From: Hahella sp. KA22 | GTDB taxonomy: Bacteria > Pseudomonadota > Gammaproteobacteria > Pseudomonadales > Oleiphilaceae | Direction: 5' to 3' | DNA length: 64,000 nt | Assembly (NCBI RefSeq): GCF_004135205.1 | Contig: NZ_CP035490.1 | Span: forward strand, 5,065,644-5,129,643 | Shown here: in pieces, positions 1 through 9,320 of the stretch | Position numbering within the stretch: position 1 is the stretch's first letter | Layout: each line of letters opens with the position of its first letter | The notes under the pieces: generated by a model | The model's input: only the letters and a program-made list of their open reading frames with translations | Told to the model about the DNA's origin: nothing | The model's database searches: none | Translations under genes and position numbers: made by a program

Positions 1-404
1 ACACGCTTGAGCGCCTCGTCTTCAGTCTCCGACGCAGCTGTTTTCAATGCGGTTTCCGCACCAGCAAAATCCTTTTTCTCTACCGCTTGCTGCGCTTCAA
101 ACAACTTTGCATAAAGCGCATAAGTTGTGCCTGGAAACTTGGTCTGAAGCTCAGTCGCCAGGAACGTAATGTTAGCCTGAGACTTTTCGTCAGCAGAGAC
201 TTGCGCCGCGCCAGCCGCCTGCACCAGTTCCTGGTACATCTGCGACGCCTCTTCTTTCTTTTGCAGTTCGTTCTGCTGATAAGCTTTCCAGCCGAAAATC
301 GCAGCCAGAGCCAACCCGATGCCAATCAAGAGCGCATTGCCGTTTTCCTTCCACCAACTCTTAATGGCGGCGATTTGTTCTTCTTCTGTGCGCAATGAAT
401 CCAC
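1..404 (-). CDS. yfgM: YfgM-like membrane-anchored TPR protein (partial, runs off left edge)
   Basis: The visible N-terminal 134 residues begin MDSLRTEEEQIAAIKSWW, followed by one hydrophobic helix (about residues 22-40, ALLIGIGLALAAIFGW) and then a helical, Gln/Ala-rich region. This is the layout of YfgM: a short cytoplasmic head, one membrane anchor and a periplasmic tetratricopeptide domain. YfgM is an ancillary partner of SecYEG and the chaperone PpiD, and usually lies between hisS and bamB; here it directly follows hisS, which supports the call. I place the start at a GTG because the reading frame has no upstream ATG and a GAGGAG ribosome site (412-417, minus strand) sits 7 bases before it. 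The C-terminus is outside the window. Confidence 0.8.
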   Translation of the reverse strand, partial: MDSLRTEEEQIAAIKSWWKENGNALLIGIGLALAAIFGWKAYQQNELQKKEEASQMYQELVQAAGAAQVSADEKSQANITFLATELQTKFPGTTYALYAKLFEAQQAVEKKDFAGAETALKTAASETEDEALKR

Positions 405-441
405 TTGTCTTCTCCTCAACAATAAGCATCAATAACTGTGA

Positions 442-1716
442 TTAAATCATTTGTGGCGCGCGCTGGATAAACTCTTCCAGCGACAGCGTTTTTTGTTCCT
501 GATCAGTGCGAAGAGGCTTAATCGTTACTTCACGCTGATTAACTTCGTTCTCACCCAGCAAAAGCGCATAAGCCGCCGTGCTCTTGTCTGCTTTTTTCAT
601 CTGGGCCTTAAAGCTGCCGCCTCCGCAGTTCATAACGACGCGGACATTCTGCTGCAGGTCTCTCAACTGTTCAGCGACGTCGAAAGCGTACGCCTCCGCT
701 CCTTCGCCAAGCGCTGCTATAAAGAAATCCGCACGATCCTGCAAACTGGCGGGGGTCAGGCTTAAGGTTTCCAGCATCAGCACCAAGCGCTCAACACCCA
801 TGGCGAAACCAACTCCAGGCGTACCTTTGCCACCCAACTGCGCAACCAGGCCATCATAGCGGCCGCCGGCGCAAACAGTGCCTTGCGCTCCAAGCGAATC
901 GGTGATCCATTCAAAAACGGTCTTACCGTAATAATCCAGTCCGCGAACCAGTTTCGGGTTTACGGTATAGCTCAAACCAGCCCTGTCCAGAAACGCCCTA
1001 AGTCCAGCAAAATGCTGGGCGGACTCTGCATCCAAAAAGTCGTTGAACAGTGGCGCATTCTTGAGAATTTCCTGAGTCTTGGCGTCTTTGCTATCCAATA
1101 TACGCAGAGGATTAGTGGACAGCCTGCGCCGACTATCCTCGTCAAGCTGCTCCTCATACTGGCTCAGATATGCAACCAAAGCCTGCCGATATTCCGCTCG
1201 CGCTTCCGCGCTACCAATGGAGTTGATGTGCAGCTGGACATGTTCGGAAAGTCCAAGCTTCTTCCATAATCGGGCGGTCATGATGATCAGCTCGGCGTCG
1301 ATATCTGGACCGTTGAAGCCGAAACACTCCACGCCAATTTGATGAAACTGACGATAACGGCCTTTTTGAGGCCGCTCATGACGGAACATGGGGCCGCTAT
1401 ACCAGAGGCGGCGAGTTTGATTAAACAACAACCCATGCTCTTCCCCTGCGCGCACGCATCCAGCCGTTCCCTCTGGACGCAAGGTCAGGCTGTCTCCGTT
1501 GCGATCTTCAAAGGTGTACATTTCCTTTTCGACGATATCCGTCACTTCGCCAATTGAGCGCTTGAACAGATCCGTCTGCTCGACAATCGGCATTCTGATT
1601 TCTTCAATGCCATATTGTTCAAACAGGCAACGTGCTGTTTCTTCCAGATAACGCCAGACTGGCGTTTGCTCTGGCAGCACATCGTTCATGCCCCGAATAG
1701 CCTGAATACGCGCCAA
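442..1716 (-). CDS. hisS: Histidyl-tRNA synthetase
   Basis: Class II aminoacyl-tRNA synthetase that charges tRNA-His with histidine in the cytoplasm. The frame shows the HisRS landmarks: the N-terminal [12 protein letters not shown], motif 2 around [19 protein letters not shown], the histidine-binding [15 protein letters not shown] block and motif 3 ([11 protein letters not shown]). A C-terminal anticodon-binding domain follows. The frame stays open further upstream, but I choose the TTG at 1714-1716. An AGAGG ribosome site precedes it, and the product (424 residues, starting with the family-typical [12 protein letters not shown]) then has the usual family length. It lies between ispG and yfgM in a minus-strand string, as in many Gammaproteobacteria. 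Confidence 0.95.
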   Translation of the reverse strand: MARIQAIRGMNDVLPEQTPVWRYLEETARCLFEQYGIEEIRMPIVEQTDLFKRSIGEVTDIVEKEMYTFEDRNGDSLTLRPEGTAGCVRAGEEHGLLFNQTRRLWYSGPMFRHERPQKGRYRQFHQIGVECFGFNGPDIDAELIIMTARLWKKLGLSEHVQLHINSIGSAEARAEYRQALVAYLSQYEEQLDEDSRRRLSTNPLRILDSKDAKTQEILKNAPLFNDFLDAESAQHFAGLRAFLDRAGLSYTVNPKLVRGLDYYGKTVFEWITDSLGAQGTVCAGGRYDGLVAQLGGKGTPGVGFAMGVERLVLMLETLSLTPASLQDRADFFIAALGEGAEAYAFDVAEQLRDLQQNVRVVMNCGGGSFKAQMKKADKSTAAYALLLGENEVNQREVTIKPLRTDQEQKTLSLEEFIQRAPQMI

Positions 1717-1837
1717 AATATTACCTCTAACTAAAAGTTTTCTGATTGTCGGATGTTGAAGCACCAACAATGTTCAAATTTGTGCTACTGGCTTAAAGGT
1801 TCGCCCCTTGAGCAAGTGGAGCCGCGGGGGAAGATAT

Positions 1838-2950
1838 TTACCCTTTTGCGATCAACGCGTCCAGCTCTTCTTGCTTAGCTGCGGCTTTGCTGCGGATCAA
1901 CGATTCAAAACGCTCAACCAACTCATCATTATTCAGTTTGTGGTCTGGCTTACCGCCCACGTAAATCAAATTGGAAGGTGAACCGCCGGTCAAACCTACG
2001 TCCGCCTCTTTCGCTTCCCCTGGTCCATTCACGACACAGCCAATGACCGCCACGTCAAGCGGCGTGTTGATATCCTCAAGACGACGCTCAAGCTCGTTCA
2101 TTGTCTTGATCACGTCGAAATTCTGCCTGGAGCAACTGGGGCAGGCGATAAAATTAATCCCCTTGGTGCGCAGTTTTAGACTTTTGAGAATATCGTAACC
2201 AACCCGAATCTCTTCGACAGGGTCCGCCGCTAGAGAAACACGAATCGTATCGCCAATACCGTCCATCAGAAGCATTCCCAACCCAATGGCGGATTTGACA
2301 GCGCCAGAACGGAATCCCCCCGCCTCGGTAATACCAAGATGGAGTGGTTGCTCAATCTGGCCTGCAATCTGGCGATAAGCTGCTACGGTCATGAAAACAT
2401 CTGACGCTTTCAAACTCACCTTAAAGTTCTGAAAGTCATGACGATCAAGAATATCAATATGGCGCATCGCGGATTCCACCAGGGCTTCCGGCGTAGGTTC
2501 GCCATATTTCTTCTGCAAGTCTTTCTCTAACGACCCGGCGTTAACCCCAATACGTATGGGAATGCCGTTATCTTTGGCAGCGCTGATAACGGCTTGCACG
2601 CGGTCTTCCCGGCCAATATTGCCCGGATTAATACGGAGACAGTCCACACCGACTTCCGCAACCCGCAACGCAATCTTGTAGTCGAAGTGGATATCCGCCA
2701 CCAAAGGTAAAGTAACTCTTTGTTTGATAGCAGCAAAGGCTTCCGCCGCATCCATAGTTGGAACCGATACTCGGACAATATCCGCCCCGGCTTGCTGCAG
2801 TTTTTCGATCTGCGCTACAGTCGCATCAACATCGCAGGTCTCAGTGTTCGTCATAGACTGTACAGCGATAGGCGCATCTCCACCAACCGGCACAGCGCCG
2901 ACCATAATCTGGCGCGAACGTCGCCTCTTAATCGGTGACTCAAAATGCAT
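1838..2950 (-). CDS. ispG: 4-hydroxy-3-methylbut-2-enyl diphosphate synthase
   Basis: IspG (GcpE) carries out the penultimate step of the MEP isoprenoid pathway, reductively opening methylerythritol cyclodiphosphate to HMBPP with a [4Fe-4S] cluster. The protein is 370 residues, the normal length of the short bacterial form. The cluster ligands are visible as Cys270 and Cys273 (CPSC), Cys305 (GCVVNGPGE) and Glu312. The N-terminal two thirds form a TIM-barrel-like domain rich in VADIHFD and [10 protein letters not shown] type motifs. It follows rodZ by 12 bases, so the two are probably cotranscribed. As an Fe-S enzyme it depends on cluster assembly, which is notable because the nearby isc locus is incomplete. 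Confidence 0.97.
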   Translation of the reverse strand: MHFESPIKRRRSRQIMVGAVPVGGDAPIAVQSMTNTETCDVDATVAQIEKLQQAGADIVRVSVPTMDAAEAFAAIKQRVTLPLVADIHFDYKIALRVAEVGVDCLRINPGNIGREDRVQAVISAAKDNGIPIRIGVNAGSLEKDLQKKYGEPTPEALVESAMRHIDILDRHDFQNFKVSLKASDVFMTVAAYRQIAGQIEQPLHLGITEAGGFRSGAVKSAIGLGMLLMDGIGDTIRVSLAADPVEEIRVGYDILKSLKLRTKGINFIACPSCSRQNFDVIKTMNELERRLEDINTPLDVAVIGCVVNGPGEAKEADVGLTGGSPSNLIYVGGKPDHKLNNDELVERFESLIRSKAAAKQEELDALIAKG

Positions 2951-2962
2951 AAAAACAGAACC

Positions 2963-3958
2963 TCAACGTTCCAAGGTCATTTCAACACGGTTATTGCGTA
3001 CTCGGTATTGCCCGAAATCCAGAGGATTGCCATTCACCTCCAGCTTCACAGCGTCCACCGCGCCGATAATAAAGCGCAAAGGGTACTCCCCTTGAAAGTC
3101 AACCACATCGCCTTGGCGGTATAAACCCACAACGCGGTTGTTGCTCTTATCTCTCAAATCAAACCAGCAATCCCCAACAAATGTCGCCCGAACAGCAACT
3201 TTACCTATTGCAGGTTGAGGCGCTGAGGACTCAGACGCTGCAGAAGGCGCCGACTCAATGGAAGCAGGGATCTCAGCCGCCGCCGGAGCATGCTCATTTG
3301 TAGAGGCCTCAGAAGCGCCGACATCTTCTGGCTGTAGAAAATCTTCAGGGGACGGTTCCTGATCATCTTCCTCGCGACTTGAACTGTCCAGCAGTATTGG
3401 CTCAACCTCAGTGTCGGAGGCATCTTGCTCAACAGCTGGGACTAGCGGTTCAACTACATCGCCACTGTCACTGCCAGGCACAGCCTCATTTTCGCTTGAA
3501 GCGTCAGTCTCCTGCACCGTAGACTCAGAGTTCCCTGAGGGTACTAACTCTCGCCCTGAGAGAAAAAAGTAAATGAGTCCCGCCGCAACCGCCAACGCCA
3601 GTATTATCAGCCACAACCCTCCGCCACTCTTAGGCTTCTCCTCATAGGATGGCGTAGGAGCTGATCTTTCTTCTGTAAACCCGCCGTCTTCCAGGGATAA
3701 TTCCTGCTCCAGAGCTTCAATCACCCGGTCCTCGGAGAGATTGACCAACCGGGCGTATGCTCTAACATACCCTTTCAAGAACACCAAGCCAGGCAACTGA
3801 CTGTGTTCGCCATCCTCAATGGCTTTCACATAACGTGGAATAACATGCAGTCGCTCGGCTGTTTCCGGAATGCTCCAGCCCAAATTCTCCCGAGCCTGGC
3901 GCAATCGGCTGCCCGGTCGATCATTGGCGGCGGGGTTGGATGCGGCCTCGGACGACAT
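2963..3958 (-). CDS. rodZ: Cytoskeleton protein RodZ
   Basis: RodZ links the actin homologue MreB to the cell-wall elongation machinery and helps keep rod shape. The 331-residue protein has the expected order: a cytoplasmic helix-turn-helix of the HTH_25 type (about residues 18-85, LRQARENLGWSIPETAERLH), one membrane helix (about 114-135, LWLIILALAVAAGLIYFFL), a long acidic Ser/Glu-rich periplasmic linker (about 140-250), and a beta-rich C-terminal DUF4115 domain (about 255-331). It begins 2 bases after the stop of the pilF/pilW-like gene and precedes ispG, a widespread gammaproteobacterial gene order. No missing segments are seen. Confidence 0.93.
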   Translation of the reverse strand: MSSEAASNPAANDRPGSRLRQARENLGWSIPETAERLHVIPRYVKAIEDGEHSQLPGLVFLKGYVRAYARLVNLSEDRVIEALEQELSLEDGGFTEERSAPTPSYEEKPKSGGGLWLIILALAVAAGLIYFFLSGRELVPSGNSESTVQETDASSENEAVPGSDSGDVVEPLVPAVEQDASDTEVEPILLDSSSREEDDQEPSPEDFLQPEDVGASEASTNEHAPAAAEIPASIESAPSAASESSAPQPAIGKVAVRATFVGDCWFDLRDKSNNRVVGLYRQGDVVDFQGEYPLRFIIGAVDAVKLEVNGNPLDFGQYRVRNNRVEMTLER

Positions 3959-3960
3959 AG

Positions 3961-4749
3961 TTAACTACTTCCTTTCATCGTTTTATATTCGGCGGAGTTG
4001 GGAAACATATTCTTCAGCAATAACATCAAAGATGCTTCCTCATTCAAATCCTTCTTCTCCCTGGCGATTTTAATTCCCAACGCCAAGCTAGCGGGCGTGT
4101 GTGAAGCCCCGCCTCTGCGCACGGTTTCCCAGTGCACAGCGTACATTCTATTCGCCTTTGATAGCTCACCTTTTCCAAAATATAAGGATGCCAGAGCCAG
4201 AACAACATTAGGCTGCCCCCGCTTCAAAGTCAGAGACTTCTCGTATGCCTTAATCGCCTGCTCTGTTTCACCTAGTCGTAAACGTATTAACCCAATATTG
4301 CTGAATACCTGGGCCCTACTCTCATAGTTCACATCCTCAGATGCTTTATCAAGTTGCTCCGCAGCCTCTTTATAACGTCCTTGATCATATAAATACGCTG
4401 CATAATAAGTGCGTCCACGCGTAAACCCAGGATCAGAACGAAGCGCAGATTTAAATTGTTTTTCAGCTAATAAAGGTTCCTTCTGTCTCTGATATACTAG
4501 ACCCAGAGCAGCCTGAGCTTCGGCATTATCCGGCTTTATCTCCAACGCGCGCTGCAATTTCTGCAGAGCGCTATCCAAGTCACCTTGCTGATAGTAGGCC
4601 AACCCTAACTGAACATATTGCTGAACCGCCTTATCTTCAGAAGCTTTATTCGTGTAGGGCCCTGTAACAGTCGTAACGCACCCAGCAAGTACGCCCCCCA
4701 ATACAACCGCCAATACTACAGTTTTAATAGTGCGTTTGACGTTTTCCAT
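3961..4749 (-). CDS. pilF: Type IV pilus biogenesis lipoprotein PilF/PilW (TPR pilotin)
   Basis: TPR lipoprotein of the PilF/PilW family, which pilots the secretin PilQ to the outer membrane and stabilises type IV pili. The N-terminus has a lipoprotein signal with the lipobox LAGC. About six tandem TPR-like helical pairs follow (for example QLGLAYYQQGDLDSALQKLQ and ALGLVYQRQKEPLLAEKQF). I choose the ATG giving MENVKRTIK, which yields a standard lipoprotein signal and 262 residues; an upstream in-frame TTG would add 13 residues before the signal. The gene lies between rlmN and rodZ, its conserved location in Pseudomonas and relatives, and is closely coupled to rodZ. Confidence 0.88.
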   Translation of the reverse strand: MENVKRTIKTVVLAVVLGGVLAGCVTTVTGPYTNKASEDKAVQQYVQLGLAYYQQGDLDSALQKLQRALEIKPDNAEAQAALGLVYQRQKEPLLAEKQFKSALRSDPGFTRGRTYYAAYLYDQGRYKEAAEQLDKASEDVNYESRAQVFSNIGLIRLRLGETEQAIKAYEKSLTLKRGQPNVVLALASLYFGKGELSKANRMYAVHWETVRRGGASHTPASLALGIKIAREKKDLNEEASLMLLLKNMFPNSAEYKTMKGSS

Positions 4750-4848
4750 TTTTCTCAACTTAGTTATCAATTCCTGTTTTACTTTCAATGTAATAAACCA
4801 CCTTGCTTTTTCAGGAAGCTGAAGACTACGTTCAACTATTCTGCTTTA

Positions 4849-5985
4849 TTAAGCAGAAGCTCTGCCGTCAGGGGAAACGTTAATGTTTTGCAGAGGGATA
4901 TATTTCTGACTTCTCCGCGTCCGATCCTCAACGCGCCCCACTAACTGGCCGCAAGCTGCGTCAATATCATCGCCGCGCGTAGTACGAACTGTGGCGACAT
5001 AGCCCGCATCGCTCAGTACTTTTTGGAATCTTAATGTCGCGTTTCGGGAGGGGCGCTCATAACCGCTGTTAGGAAACGGATTGAATGGAATCAGGTTAAT
5101 CTTGCATGGCAGGTCGCGCAATAAGTCGCGCAACTCACTGGCATGCGTCTCGCTGTCGTTTACACCTGCAATCAGGGTGTATTCCACTGTAATACGACGC
5201 TTGTCGGACAGTTTGCTCAAATAACGATGGCAGGCCGCCAACAGTTCTTCTATCGGGTACTTTTTATTGACCGGGACCAGAACATCTCGCAACGGATTAT
5301 TCGGCGCATGCAGGGAAATGGCGAGGGAGACATCGGTAACATCGCCCAACTTATCAAGGGCGGGAACGAGTCCAGAAGTGCTGACGGTCAGTCGGCGCTT
5401 GGAAATACCGAAGCCAAAGTCATCCATCATGACATCGCAGGCGCGCACGACGTTGTCGAAATTCAATAAGGGCTCGCCCATTCCCATAAAGACAATGTTG
5501 GTGACGTAGCGCTCTTTGGAAAGATCATAATCGCCGAAAGATCTCGCTGCTATCCACAACTGACCGATTATTTCAGCGGAGCTCAAATTACGGTTGAAGC
5601 CCTGCTTTCCAGTTGAACAGAAACTGCAATCGAGGGAGCATCCTATCTGCGAAGAAACACACAATGTACCCCGGCCATTATCCGGAATATAAACGGTTTC
5701 AATACTGTTGCCGCCGGCCAATCGCATAACCCACTTACGGGTGCCGTCAGCAGAAATATCTTCATAAATAACTTCAGGCACGGACACTTCAGCTACTTCT
5801 TTCAGCTTTTCCCGTAGCGCCTTACTCATATTCGTCATGAGGTCAAAGTCAGATACGCCAAGGTGATACATCCACTTCATCAACTGAGTGGCGCGGAATT
5901 TTTTCTCTCCCAACGACTCGAAAAAAGACTCGAGATCGGAACGATTCATTCCCAGTAAGTTAATTTTAGCGTTGGGGCCTGACAT
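4849..5985 (-). CDS. rlmN: 23S rRNA/tRNA adenine-C2 methyltransferase RlmN
   Basis: Radical SAM enzyme that methylates C2 of A2503 in 23S rRNA and A37 in some tRNAs. The CxxxCxxC cluster motif is present as Cys116, Cys120 and Cys123 ([12 protein letters not shown]). The C-terminal catalytic cysteine lies in the AACGQL segment near residue 350. At 378 residues it is a normal length for the family. The start follows the TTTTT tract of the ndk terminator by about a dozen bases, so rlmN is likely expressed partly by readthrough from ndk and partly from a promoter I cannot identify. Confidence 0.96.
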   Translation of the reverse strand: MSGPNAKINLLGMNRSDLESFFESLGEKKFRATQLMKWMYHLGVSDFDLMTNMSKALREKLKEVAEVSVPEVIYEDISADGTRKWVMRLAGGNSIETVYIPDNGRGTLCVSSQIGCSLDCSFCSTGKQGFNRNLSSAEIIGQLWIAARSFGDYDLSKERYVTNIVFMGMGEPLLNFDNVVRACDVMMDDFGFGISKRRLTVSTSGLVPALDKLGDVTDVSLAISLHAPNNPLRDVLVPVNKKYPIEELLAACHRYLSKLSDKRRITVEYTLIAGVNDSETHASELRDLLRDLPCKINLIPFNPFPNSGYERPSRNATLRFQKVLSDAGYVATVRTTRGDDIDAACGQLVGRVEDRTRRSQKYIPLQNINVSPDGRASA

Positions 5986-5997
5986 GCTTTACCTCTT

Positions 5998-6026
5998 AAA
6001 AAGAGTGCAGCGATAGTGCTGCACTC
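5998..6026 (-). terminator. Rho-independent terminator after ndk
   Basis: Read on the minus strand, a 9-bp stem (GAGTGCAGC/GCTGCACTC, arms 6018-6026 and 6003-6011, 6-base loop) is followed directly by TTTTT. It sits between the stop of ndk and the start of rlmN, so it probably ends or attenuates the ndk transcript. Confidence 0.75.
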
Positions 6027-6055
6027 GATTAATTGCCTTGACTGATAAGTTTATA

Positions 6056-6484
6056 TCAGCTGCGTGGGCAGATTTCGTTCTCGCTGAAGAAATAAGCCAC
6101 TTCCCGCTCAGCAGACGCTGCAGAGTCAGAACCATGCACCGCGTTTGCGTCAATAGAGGAAGCGAAGTCTGCGCGAATTGTGCCTGGCTCTGCTTCTTTC
6201 GGGTTGGTTGCGCCCATCAGTTGACGGTTCAGAGCGATGGCGTTTTCACCTTCCAGCGCTTGAACAACAACAGGACCGGAAGTCATGAAAGCAACCAGGT
6301 CTGGGAAAAATCCACGCTCTTTGTGTTCAGCATAAAAGCCTTCAGCCTGCTCTTGCGACAAGTGCAGCATCTTTGCAGCCACAACGCGCAGACCGGCTTT
6401 CTCAAAACGCGAATAGATTTCGCCGATTACATTTTTAGCCACTGCGTCGGGCTTGATGATTGACAGCGTACGTTCTACGGCCAT
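6056..6484 (-). CDS. ndk: Nucleoside diphosphate kinase
   Basis: Transfers the gamma phosphate of ATP to nucleoside diphosphates through a phosphohistidine, balancing NTP and dNTP pools. The protein is 142 residues, the standard bacterial length. It begins [14 protein letters not shown] and carries the active-site His117 in NAVHGSDS. The ATG at 6482-6484 is chosen because GGAGAG precedes it at good spacing and homologues begin here; an upstream in-frame codon would add 34 unrelated residues. In Pseudomonas-like genomes ndk follows the isc operon; here it comes directly after iscS. Confidence 0.97.
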   Translation of the reverse strand: MAVERTLSIIKPDAVAKNVIGEIYSRFEKAGLRVVAAKMLHLSQEQAEGFYAEHKERGFFPDLVAFMTSGPVVVQALEGENAIALNRQLMGATNPKEAEPGTIRADFASSIDANAVHGSDSAASAEREVAYFFSENEICPRS

Positions 6485-6542
6485 CGATATGCTCTCCAAA
6501 ATCAGGGTTATAACAACTTTAGGTTTATATTCTGAACAGGCG

Positions 6543-6548
6543 ATTATA
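6543..6548 (-). promoter_or_regulatory. Possible -10 element of an ndk promoter
   Basis: A perfect TATAAT is read on the minus strand about 60 bases before the ndk start codon. No convincing -35 hexamer lies at the right distance, so this is only a candidate. The iscS terminator just upstream makes a separate ndk promoter likely. Confidence 0.35.
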
Positions 6549-6637
6549 CGCATGTTCCAGGGAAAGTTACACTCCGCTCCTAACACGAAAAAGACGTCCT
6601 CGACACAAGTATCAAACGAGCGGCAATTACGACAGCG

Positions 6638-6675
6638 GGCGCCTGATGCATTCAGCTTAAAATTGAATCAGGCGC
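6638..6675. repeat. Inverted repeat between iscS and ndk
   Basis: Arms GCGCCTGA (6638-6645) and TCAGGCGC (6668-6675) are perfect inverted repeats, with a further TTCA/TGAA pair inside. No T tract follows on either strand. It lies where the iscU-fdx block is normally found and may be a leftover regulatory or processing element. Confidence 0.5.
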
Positions 6676-6700
6676 GGATTTAAATTTTGTTAACAAGAAT

Positions 6701-6723
6701 AAAAAAGCGTCCTCGACCAGGAC
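6701..6723 (-). terminator. Rho-independent terminator after iscS
   Basis: On the minus strand, the hairpin GTCCT-GGTCG-AGGAC is followed by GC and a run of six T. It begins 10 bases after the iscS stop codon, indicating that the iscRS transcript ends here and that no further isc genes are cotranscribed. Confidence 0.75.
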
Positions 6724-6732
6724 CTTGCAGCA

Positions 6733-7914
6733 CTAACTGCCCAGCTTCGCCTTCCACGCAGGCGACAACTCGCGCAACTTATTCACTGCAGTGATAATGA
6801 CATCCGCGGCGACATCAACGTCTTCTTCCTGAGTAAAACGTCCCATAGAAATACGCAGGGAGCTGAGCGCCAACTCATCCGGTACGCCTATCCCTCTCAA
6901 CACATAGGAGGGCTCCAGCGAAGCAGAAGTACATGCCGAACCGGTTGAAACCGCAAGGTCTCTCATCGCCATCAGCAGCGACTCGCCATCGACACATCCG
7001 AAACTAATATTCAATGTCCCCGGTAGCCTATTGGATTCAGAACCGTTTAAATGGATTTCTGGCAATACGGACAACGCCCGCCACAATCTGTCGCGCAACC
7101 CTGTCAGTCGCCCAGCTTCTTCCATCAGGCTTTGTCCAGCCAGCTCGAAAGCCACTCCCATACCAACAATTTGGTGGGTTGGCAGCGTACCGGAACGCAT
7201 ACCCCGCTCATGGCCGCCACCATGGATCTGCGCATCCACGCCGACAAATGGATTCCTTCGAACGTAGAGCGCACCGATACCTTTAGGCCCGTATATTTTA
7301 TGCGCGCAACAGGACAACAAATCGACAGGCATGGTTTTCATATCGACAACCAACTTGCCCACGGACTGCGCCGCATCTACATGAAAAAACGCTTGATGCC
7401 CACGCAACAGCTCACCAATGGCCTGAATATCGTTAACGCTACCCAGTTCATTATTGGCGTGCATCAGGGAAACGAGAACTGTATCGTCGCGCAATGCGCC
7501 TCTGACTGACTCCAGGCTGATGACCCCATCCTTATCTGGTTTCAGATAAGTCACTTCATAACCCTGTTTTTCCAGGTAAGCACAGGGATCCAGCACAGCT
7601 TTGTGCTCGATCGCACTGGTAATGATATGGCGACCTTTTTCAACATAACGACTCGCCACGCCTTTGATGGCGAGATTATCCGCCTCTGTGGCGCCGGAAG
7701 TCCAAACAATCTCCCGAGGATCAGCGCCAATCAAATCCGCTACTTGGCGACGCCCTTTCTCCACCATCTCCTCTGCGCGCCAGCCGTAAATATGCGAGCG
7801 GGACGCCGGGTTCGCGAAGACGCCATCCAACGTCAAACAATTGCTCATCGCCTCAGCGACCCTGGGGTCCACCGGGGTGGTGGCGGCATAGTCGAGATAT
7901 ATAGGTTTCTTCAT
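6733..7914 (-). CDS. iscS: Cysteine desulfurase IscS, lacking the C-terminal tail
   Basis: PLP enzyme that removes sulfur from cysteine as an enzyme-bound persulfide for Fe-S clusters and tRNA thiolation. Residues align with E. coli IscS by number: the PLP lysine is Lys206 (AHKIYGPKG) and the persulfide cysteine is Cys328 ([14 protein letters not shown]). The protein ends at residue 393 (AWKAKLGS), about 11 residues short of the 404-residue E. coli enzyme, so the tail that helps dock the scaffold IscU is absent. It follows iscR by 74 bases. Downstream comes a terminator and then ndk, with no iscU, iscA, hscB, hscA or fdx. The catalytic core is intact, so I infer an active desulfurase that hands sulfur to other acceptors or to a scaffold encoded elsewhere. 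Confidence 0.95.
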   Translation of the reverse strand: MKKPIYLDYAATTPVDPRVAEAMSNCLTLDGVFANPASRSHIYGWRAEEMVEKGRRQVADLIGADPREIVWTSGATEADNLAIKGVASRYVEKGRHIITSAIEHKAVLDPCAYLEKQGYEVTYLKPDKDGVISLESVRGALRDDTVLVSLMHANNELGSVNDIQAIGELLRGHQAFFHVDAAQSVGKLVVDMKTMPVDLLSCCAHKIYGPKGIGALYVRRNPFVGVDAQIHGGGHERGMRSGTLPTHQIVGMGVAFELAGQSLMEEAGRLTGLRDRLWRALSVLPEIHLNGSESNRLPGTLNISFGCVDGESLLMAMRDLAVSTGSACTSASLEPSYVLRGIGVPDELALSSLRISMGRFTQEEDVDVAADVIITAVNKLRELSPAWKAKLGS

Positions 7915-7988
7915 TATTTCAATTATCCATATCCAAGTACTTCAGCGCTCCCCGCGCCTGCTTTAACAATGACACGAGAGAAATCAGG

Positions 7989-8468
7989 TTAACCAATATC
8001 GACTAAAGAGATGCCTGTCTCGCCCGCTCGCTTTCTTTCACTCTGCCTCTCGGCGATTTCCTGCACTGCTCGACTGGAGACAAGCTCTTCCAGACTGATA
8101 CTACTGAGATAATCATGAATACGTTCGCTGAGATCCTGCCACAAATGGTGGGTCAGACAAATTTCGCCACCCTGACAGTCCCCTTTTTGTCCACACCTTG
8201 TCGCATCTATTGATTCGTTAACCGCCTCTATAATTTCAGCTACCGCGGTCTCGCCGAGCGGGCGCGCCAACTTATAACCACCACCAGGCCCTCTGACGCT
8301 TGACACCAGACGATTACGCCTCAATTTGGCGAACAATTGCTCAAGATATGAAAGTGAGATGCCCTGACGCGCCGAGATATCCGCCAGACTGACAGGGCCG
8401 CCATCGCCGTGCAGCGCCAAATCCAGCATGGCGGTCACCGCATAGCGGCCTTTGGTGGTCAAGCGCAT
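7989..8468 (-). CDS. iscR: Fe-S cluster regulator IscR
   Basis: Rrf2-family transcription factor whose [2Fe-2S] cluster senses iron-sulfur status and, when loaded, represses the isc operon. The winged helix-turn-helix begins [18 protein letters not shown]. The cluster ligands Cys92, Cys98, Cys104 and His107 are all present ([20 protein letters not shown]) with the same numbering as in E. coli. The ATG at 8466-8468 is chosen, with AGGGG 7 bases upstream; a TTG two codons earlier is possible. The C-terminus is Arg/Glu-rich. It is cotranscribed with iscS and probably controls itself and iscS. Confidence 0.95.
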   Translation of the reverse strand: MRLTTKGRYAVTAMLDLALHGDGGPVSLADISARQGISLSYLEQLFAKLRRNRLVSSVRGPGGGYKLARPLGETAVAEIIEAVNESIDATRCGQKGDCQGGEICLTHHLWQDLSERIHDYLSSISLEELVSSRAVQEIAERQSERKRAGETGISLVDIG

Positions 8469-8494
8469 GATCAAACCCCTAAATAATTTAGGGC

Positions 8495-8523
8495 ATTATG
8501 AAATGACCCTGCAGACTGATCAA
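8495..8523 (-). promoter_or_regulatory. iscR promoter, with a partial IscR-site match
   Basis: On the minus strand, a -35 TTGATC (8518-8523) and -10 CATAAT (8495-8500) are separated by exactly 17 bases, about 25 bases before iscR. Overlapping the -35 is ATACTTGAT, matching 8 of 9 positions of the left half of the type 1 IscR site (ATASYYGAC), but the right half matches poorly. Autoregulation is therefore plausible, not demonstrated. Confidence 0.6.
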
Positions 8524-8546
8524 GTATTACGGATTATGTTGGCAGG

Positions 8547-9308
8547 CTACTTGTCTTCGCGAACACATTCAAAATCCTCACTCTTCAGAGGGGGGAGCTC
8601 ACCATTTCGATATTCCACGTCCAACTTATGCAGGCACTTGCACATTGACTCCAAACGATCATCCACCGCCTGCATATGATCCAACATTGCTCGTATGGAG
8701 CGCGCCACTGGATCAGGCATCTCTTCGCTCAGTCCATATGCGTCAAAGCCCATTTTCTCTTCCATGGCTTTACGGCGATCAGCCTCCGGCTCCGTCTTCT
8801 TGACGATCACTCGCCCCGGAATGCCCACCACAGTGGCATTAGACGGCACTTCTTTGGTGACCACAGCATTGGAACCCACTTTCGAGTTATCACCTACGGT
8901 GAATGGCCCCAAGATCTTGGCTCCAGCGCCGACGACTACGCCATTTCCCAGCGTAGGATGACGTTTACCTGCATTCCAGCTGGTTCCTCCTAGAGTAACC
9001 CCCTGATACAGAGTCACATCGTCACCGATTTCCGCAGTCTCCCCGATCACCACCCCCATGCCGTGATCGATGAAAAAGCGTTGACCAATTTTCGCACCCG
9101 GGTGTATTTCAATCCCTGTCATCCAGCGACTGAATGTGGAGAGAAAGCGCGCCAACCACTTCAATCCCTTTTTCCACAACCAGTGACTAATGCGATGCGC
9201 CAGCAACGCATGCAGGCCGGGGTAGCAAGTCAGCACCTCAAAGGCGTTTCTGGCCGCCGGGTCCCGGTGAAAGACACTTCTTATGTCCTCTTTTAACTGT
9301 GCTAACAT
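8547..9308 (-). CDS. cysE: Serine O-acetyltransferase
   Basis: Acetylates L-serine with acetyl-CoA to O-acetylserine, the first step of cysteine synthesis. The 253-residue protein has an N-terminal helical region (about 1-65) and then a left-handed beta-helix built from hexapeptide repeats (about 66-175). That helix contains [10 protein letters not shown], the catalytic [15 protein letters not shown] segment and the [12 protein letters not shown] loop. The C-terminus is longer and more charged than in the shortest homologues. It is placed trmJ-cysE-iscR-iscS, a conserved arrangement that links cysteine supply to the desulfurase using it. Confidence 0.95.
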   Translation of the reverse strand: MLAQLKEDIRSVFHRDPAARNAFEVLTCYPGLHALLAHRISHWLWKKGLKWLARFLSTFSRWMTGIEIHPGAKIGQRFFIDHGMGVVIGETAEIGDDVTLYQGVTLGGTSWNAGKRHPTLGNGVVVGAGAKILGPFTVGDNSKVGSNAVVTKEVPSNATVVGIPGRVIVKKTEPEADRRKAMEEKMGFDAYGLSEEMPDPVARSIRAMLDHMQAVDDRLESMCKCLHKLDVEYRNGELPPLKSEDFECVREDK

Positions 9309-9320
9309 GATTCGCCCCGA

